DNA from: Syntrophaceae bacterium UBA4059
Lineage (GTDB): Bacteria; Desulfobacterota; Syntrophia; Syntrophales; Smithellaceae
Assembly: GCA_002382045.1 (NCBI GenBank)
Contig: DFZJ01000201.1
Coordinates: forward strand, 1-7,888
Length of the DNA: 7,888 bases
Direction: 5' to 3'
Numbering within the stretch: position 1 is the stretch's first letter; each line of letters opens with the position of its first letter. Shown here in pieces: positions 6,372 through 7,888 of this stretch. The notes under the pieces are model-generated. The model was given only the letters and a program-made list of their open reading frames with translations. It did not search any database and was not told the DNA's origin. The translations under genes and the position numbers were made by a program.

Positions 6372-6404
6372 ATTTCATGAAATATGAAATATTCTTAATG
6401 AAAT
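6372..6404. promoter_or_regulatory. Candidate operator: 12-bp palindrome and iterated ATGAAAT
   Basis: ATTTCATGAAAT (6372-6383) is a perfect 12-bp palindrome. The heptamer ATGAAAT occurs at 6377-6383, 6384-6390 and 6398-6404, with start-to-start steps of 7 and 14 bases. A second symmetric element, AATATATT-G-AATATATT, lies upstream at 6342-6358. All are immediately upstream of the -35 box of the regulator gene, a reasonable place for autoregulation, but AT-rich DNA yields such patterns easily. Confidence 0.35.
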
Positions 6405-6407
6405 TAA

Positions 6408-6436
6408 TTGACAAATAAGATTCATTTTATTAAAAT
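6408..6436 (+). promoter_or_regulatory. Sigma70-type promoter of the GntR regulator gene
   Basis: A perfect -35 TTGACA (6408-6413), a 17-base spacer and -10 TAAAAT (6431-6436) form a near-consensus promoter. The predicted transcription start is 6443-6444, essentially at the ATG at 6444. The promoter shows that an in-frame TTG at 6408 and the ATG at 6435 cannot be the start of a transcript made here. Confidence 0.65.
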
Positions 6437-6443
6437 GCAGTCC

Positions 6444-7130
6444 ATGGTGATGAAGGTTAGCAGAGACAGACTAAGCAGTCAGGTATATACAATCCTCAAG
6501 GGAATGATCGCGGACTATCGTTTCAACCCGGGTACGCGTATCAATGTCGAGCAGATTGCAAAGGAAGTCGGAGCCAGCAGAACGCCGGTCTGGGAAGCAG
6601 TCCATCGACTTGTCCAGGAAGACCTTCTGGAGAACATTCCCAACCGCGGGGTCTTCATGTCCGCACTGACACCCGTACAGGCCATCGAGCTCTATACCGT
6701 CCGGGAAGCACTGGAAGGGCTTGCGGCGCGTCTGGCTATTCCGCATATCGATGACAAAACCATCGACAAGATGAAGAAGTGTCTCGATCAGCAATATAAA
6801 GTCGTCCAGAAGGAGGATTTGGTCAGCTACTCCCGGCTGGATTACGATTTTCATGCAATGGTCTATGAAGCAAGCGGCAATCGCACCTTGCAGGAAATGC
6901 TTGAGACCATTAAAAATAAAATGAGACCCATCACCATGCACATCACCCCCATCCTTTCGAGCTTGTATCATGACCATGTCGAGATTCTGGAAGCATTCCA
7001 GGAAAAAAATCCTGATAAAGCCGACGCTGCATTTCGCAAGCACAACCACCAAATGATCGCTCAGATTCAAAGCAGTATGGAGACCGATGAATGGAAGGAG
7101 GCGCCGAAAGGCAGCAGAAACTTGTCATGA
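6444..7130 (+). CDS. GntR-family transcriptional regulator, FadR subfamily with FCD domain
   Basis: Cytoplasmic DNA-binding regulator that responds to a small organic ligand. Numbered from ATG 6444 (228 residues): a winged helix-turn-helix about residues 8-74, with the GntR signature NPGTRINVEQIAKEVGASRTP and wing PNRGVF; then an all-helical FCD domain about 80-210. The FCD metal/ligand residues are present: D133 and H137 in DYDFH, H178 in DHVEIL and H200 in RKHNHQM. In the recognition helix SRTPVWEAV a Trp (50) stands where most relatives have Arg (SRTPVREAL). The start is uncertain: 6444 or 6450 (MKVSRDRL) fit the domain boundary and the promoter, and neither has a Shine-Dalgarno. The next gene, a transport binding protein, begins 33 bases after the stop, so the two are probably co-transcribed and the regulator probably controls that uptake system. 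Family is certain; ligand is unknown. Confidence 0.93.
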   Translation: MVMKVSRDRLSSQVYTILKGMIADYRFNPGTRINVEQIAKEVGASRTPVWEAVHRLVQEDLLENIPNRGVFMSALTPVQAIELYTVREALEGLAARLAIPHIDDKTIDKMKKCLDQQYKVVQKEDLVSYSRLDYDFHAMVYEASGNRTLQEMLETIKNKMRPITMHITPILSSLYHDHVEILEAFQEKNPDKADAAFRKHNHQMIAQIQSSMETDEWKEAPKGSRNLS

Positions 7131-7150
7131 GGATAAAACTTATTTAACTA

Positions 7151-7158
7151 AAGGAGGT
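7151..7158 (+). promoter_or_regulatory. Shine-Dalgarno AAGGAGGT of the binding-protein gene
   Basis: AAGGAGGT lies 5 bases before ATG 7164, a near-perfect ribosome site. It contrasts with the absence of any such site before the upstream regulator gene, implying that the binding protein is translated far more strongly. Confidence 0.88.
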
Positions 7159-7163
7159 AGACC

Positions 7164-7888
7164 ATGTACAAAAAAGCAGGAATGTTCGCCGTAGCCATTA
7201 TGGTGCTTTCGTTTTTCTCAGGGCCGCTGTTTGTTCCCGGAGCTCAGGCGGCGCCGCCGGAAAAAGTGAAAATGGGACTGATGTTCGGATTAACGGGGGC
7301 CGCGTCCCCCATCGGACCGGTGCAGTTGGACGGCGCAAAATTAGCCATCAAAGAGATCAATGCCGCAGGCGGCGTAAAATTCGGCGCCAAAAGGGTCCCC
7401 ATCGAAGTATTTGTAAAGGACGATGAATCCAAGCCGGATATCGCCATTCGCCGGTATCGGGAAATGGTTGACGAAAACAAAGTCAATGTCATCGTCGGCC
7501 AGACCTTCGCTCCGATTTCAGCGGCACTCAATAAAGAAGTGAAAAAGAGCGGTGTTGCGTATTTCCCCGTCAATGTTGTGGCCATCAATATGTTTGATAA
7601 GAACGAAATGGCCGAGACAACTTTTTCCATCCATGGATGCGCTTACTCCATCGGTTACGCCGGGGCTTCCTACATTGTCGACAAACTGGGCTACAAAAAT
7701 ATCATCTTCTTCGGTCCGGCTTATGCTTTCGGGCGCGACCAGTGGGCGGGCGCCAAAGCGGCATTTGAAAAAAGAGGCGTCAAAGTTGAATATGTGGAAT
7801 CGCCGGTTGGAACCACCGACTACACATCTTATCTGACAAAAATCAAAGAGAAAAAACCTCAGATCGTCATGCTGGCCCACTGGGGTGT
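7164..7888 (+). CDS. Periplasmic substrate-binding protein, branched-chain amino acid ABC transporter type (3' end cut)
   Basis: Periplasmic ligand-capture subunit of a LIV/HAAT-type ABC transporter (Peripla_BP_6 fold). The window holds 241 codons of a protein usually near 380-420 residues. A signal peptide is clear: MYKK, a hydrophobic core, and cleavage after GAQA (residue 29). The mature part begins with the typical first strand KVKMGLMFGLTGAASPIGP, followed by DGAKLAIKEINAAGGV, the KDDESKPDIAIRRYREMV helix, the VNVIVGQTFAPISAALN strand-loop (ligand contacts in relatives) and the second-lobe segment YKNIIFFGPAYAFGRD. Homologues bind Leu/Ile/Val, amides, or aromatic and short organic acids, so the ligand cannot be stated. 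Permease and ATPase genes would be expected beyond 7888. It follows the GntR gene by 33 bases, consistent with one operon. No terminator lies between them. Confidence 0.93.
   Translation, partial: MYKKAGMFAVAIMVLSFFSGPLFVPGAQAAPPEKVKMGLMFGLTGAASPIGPVQLDGAKLAIKEINAAGGVKFGAKRVPIEVFVKDDESKPDIAIRRYREMVDENKVNVIVGQTFAPISAALNKEVKKSGVAYFPVNVVAINMFDKNEMAETTFSIHGCAYSIGYAGASYIVDKLGYKNIIFFGPAYAFGRDQWAGAKAAFEKRGVKVEYVESPVGTTDYTSYLTKIKEKKPQIVMLAHWG

Larger units (their letters stand above)
5945..6443. other. Region without an intact gene between ppdK and the GntR gene
   Basis: About 500 bases with three parts. Positions 6017-6214 hold a protein-like minus-strand frame lacking a start (see the pseudogene entry). 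Positions 6219-6252 hold a 10-mer repeated 24 bases apart. From about 6310 on the DNA becomes strongly AT-rich and carries palindromes, ATGAAAT repeats and the GntR-gene promoter. Nothing recognisable was seen in 5945-6016. Confidence 0.6.

Noticed and set aside
6408..6443. TTG 6408 or ATG 6435 as the GntR gene start
   Set aside because: TTG 6408 is part of the -35 TTGACA and ATG 6435 overlaps the -10 box, so neither could be translated from that promoter. The extra residues do not belong to the GntR domain.
7122..7150. Possible separate promoter (TTGTCA with a downstream TAACTA) for the binding-protein gene
   Set aside because: The -10 candidate matches consensus at only two positions, and the gap between the genes is too short to need it. 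Co-transcription is simpler.

Overview
The window looks like a piece of a Gram-negative, probably anaerobic deltaproteobacterial (Desulfobacterota, Syntrophales-like) chromosome. That placement is inferred from the gene set and moderate GC with AT-rich intergenic gaps; it is not proven by a marker gene. There is no rRNA, tRNA, CRISPR array or intact mobile element. Five protein genes are supported, two of them cut by the window edges, plus one decayed gene fragment.

Layout. Positions 1-2081 (minus strand) hold most of a Ski2/HelY-like DEAH-box helicase whose 3' end lies beyond position 1. A 323-base AT-rich divergent gap (2082-2404) carries a perfect 11-bp tandem repeat just ahead of a small plus-strand gene (2405-2680), which encodes a 91-residue exported or membrane protein of unknown function and ends at a strong terminator. 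A good sigma70-type promoter then drives a single large gene, pyruvate phosphate dikinase (ppdK, 2849-5875), closed by its own perfect-stem terminator. From 5945 to about 6443 there is no intact gene: it holds a truncated minus-strand coding remnant, a repeated 10-mer, and a very AT-rich regulatory zone. Next come a GntR-family FCD regulator (6444-7130) and, 33 bases later, the first 241 codons of a periplasmic substrate-binding protein of the branched-chain amino acid (Peripla_BP_6) type. The last two are probably an operon in which the regulator controls uptake of an amino acid or small organic acid.

The most unusual object is ppdK. Its catalytic protein is canonical and complete, including the phospho-His swivel domain and the catalytic Cys of the PEP/pyruvate barrel, and reaches the usual C-terminal ending. 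It then continues without a stop into a 106-residue tail made of 38 Lys, 30 Ala and 18 Val with no acidic residue and no Arg, resembling eukaryotic histone H1 or bacterial AlgP/Hc1-type nucleoid tails. A central-metabolism enzyme carrying a histone-H1-like tail is the best candidate here for something undescribed. Secondary points are a possible leaderless start of the GntR gene, a Trp in place of the usual Arg in its recognition helix, iterated ATGAAAT motifs upstream of it, and the 11-bp tandem repeat before the small membrane protein.
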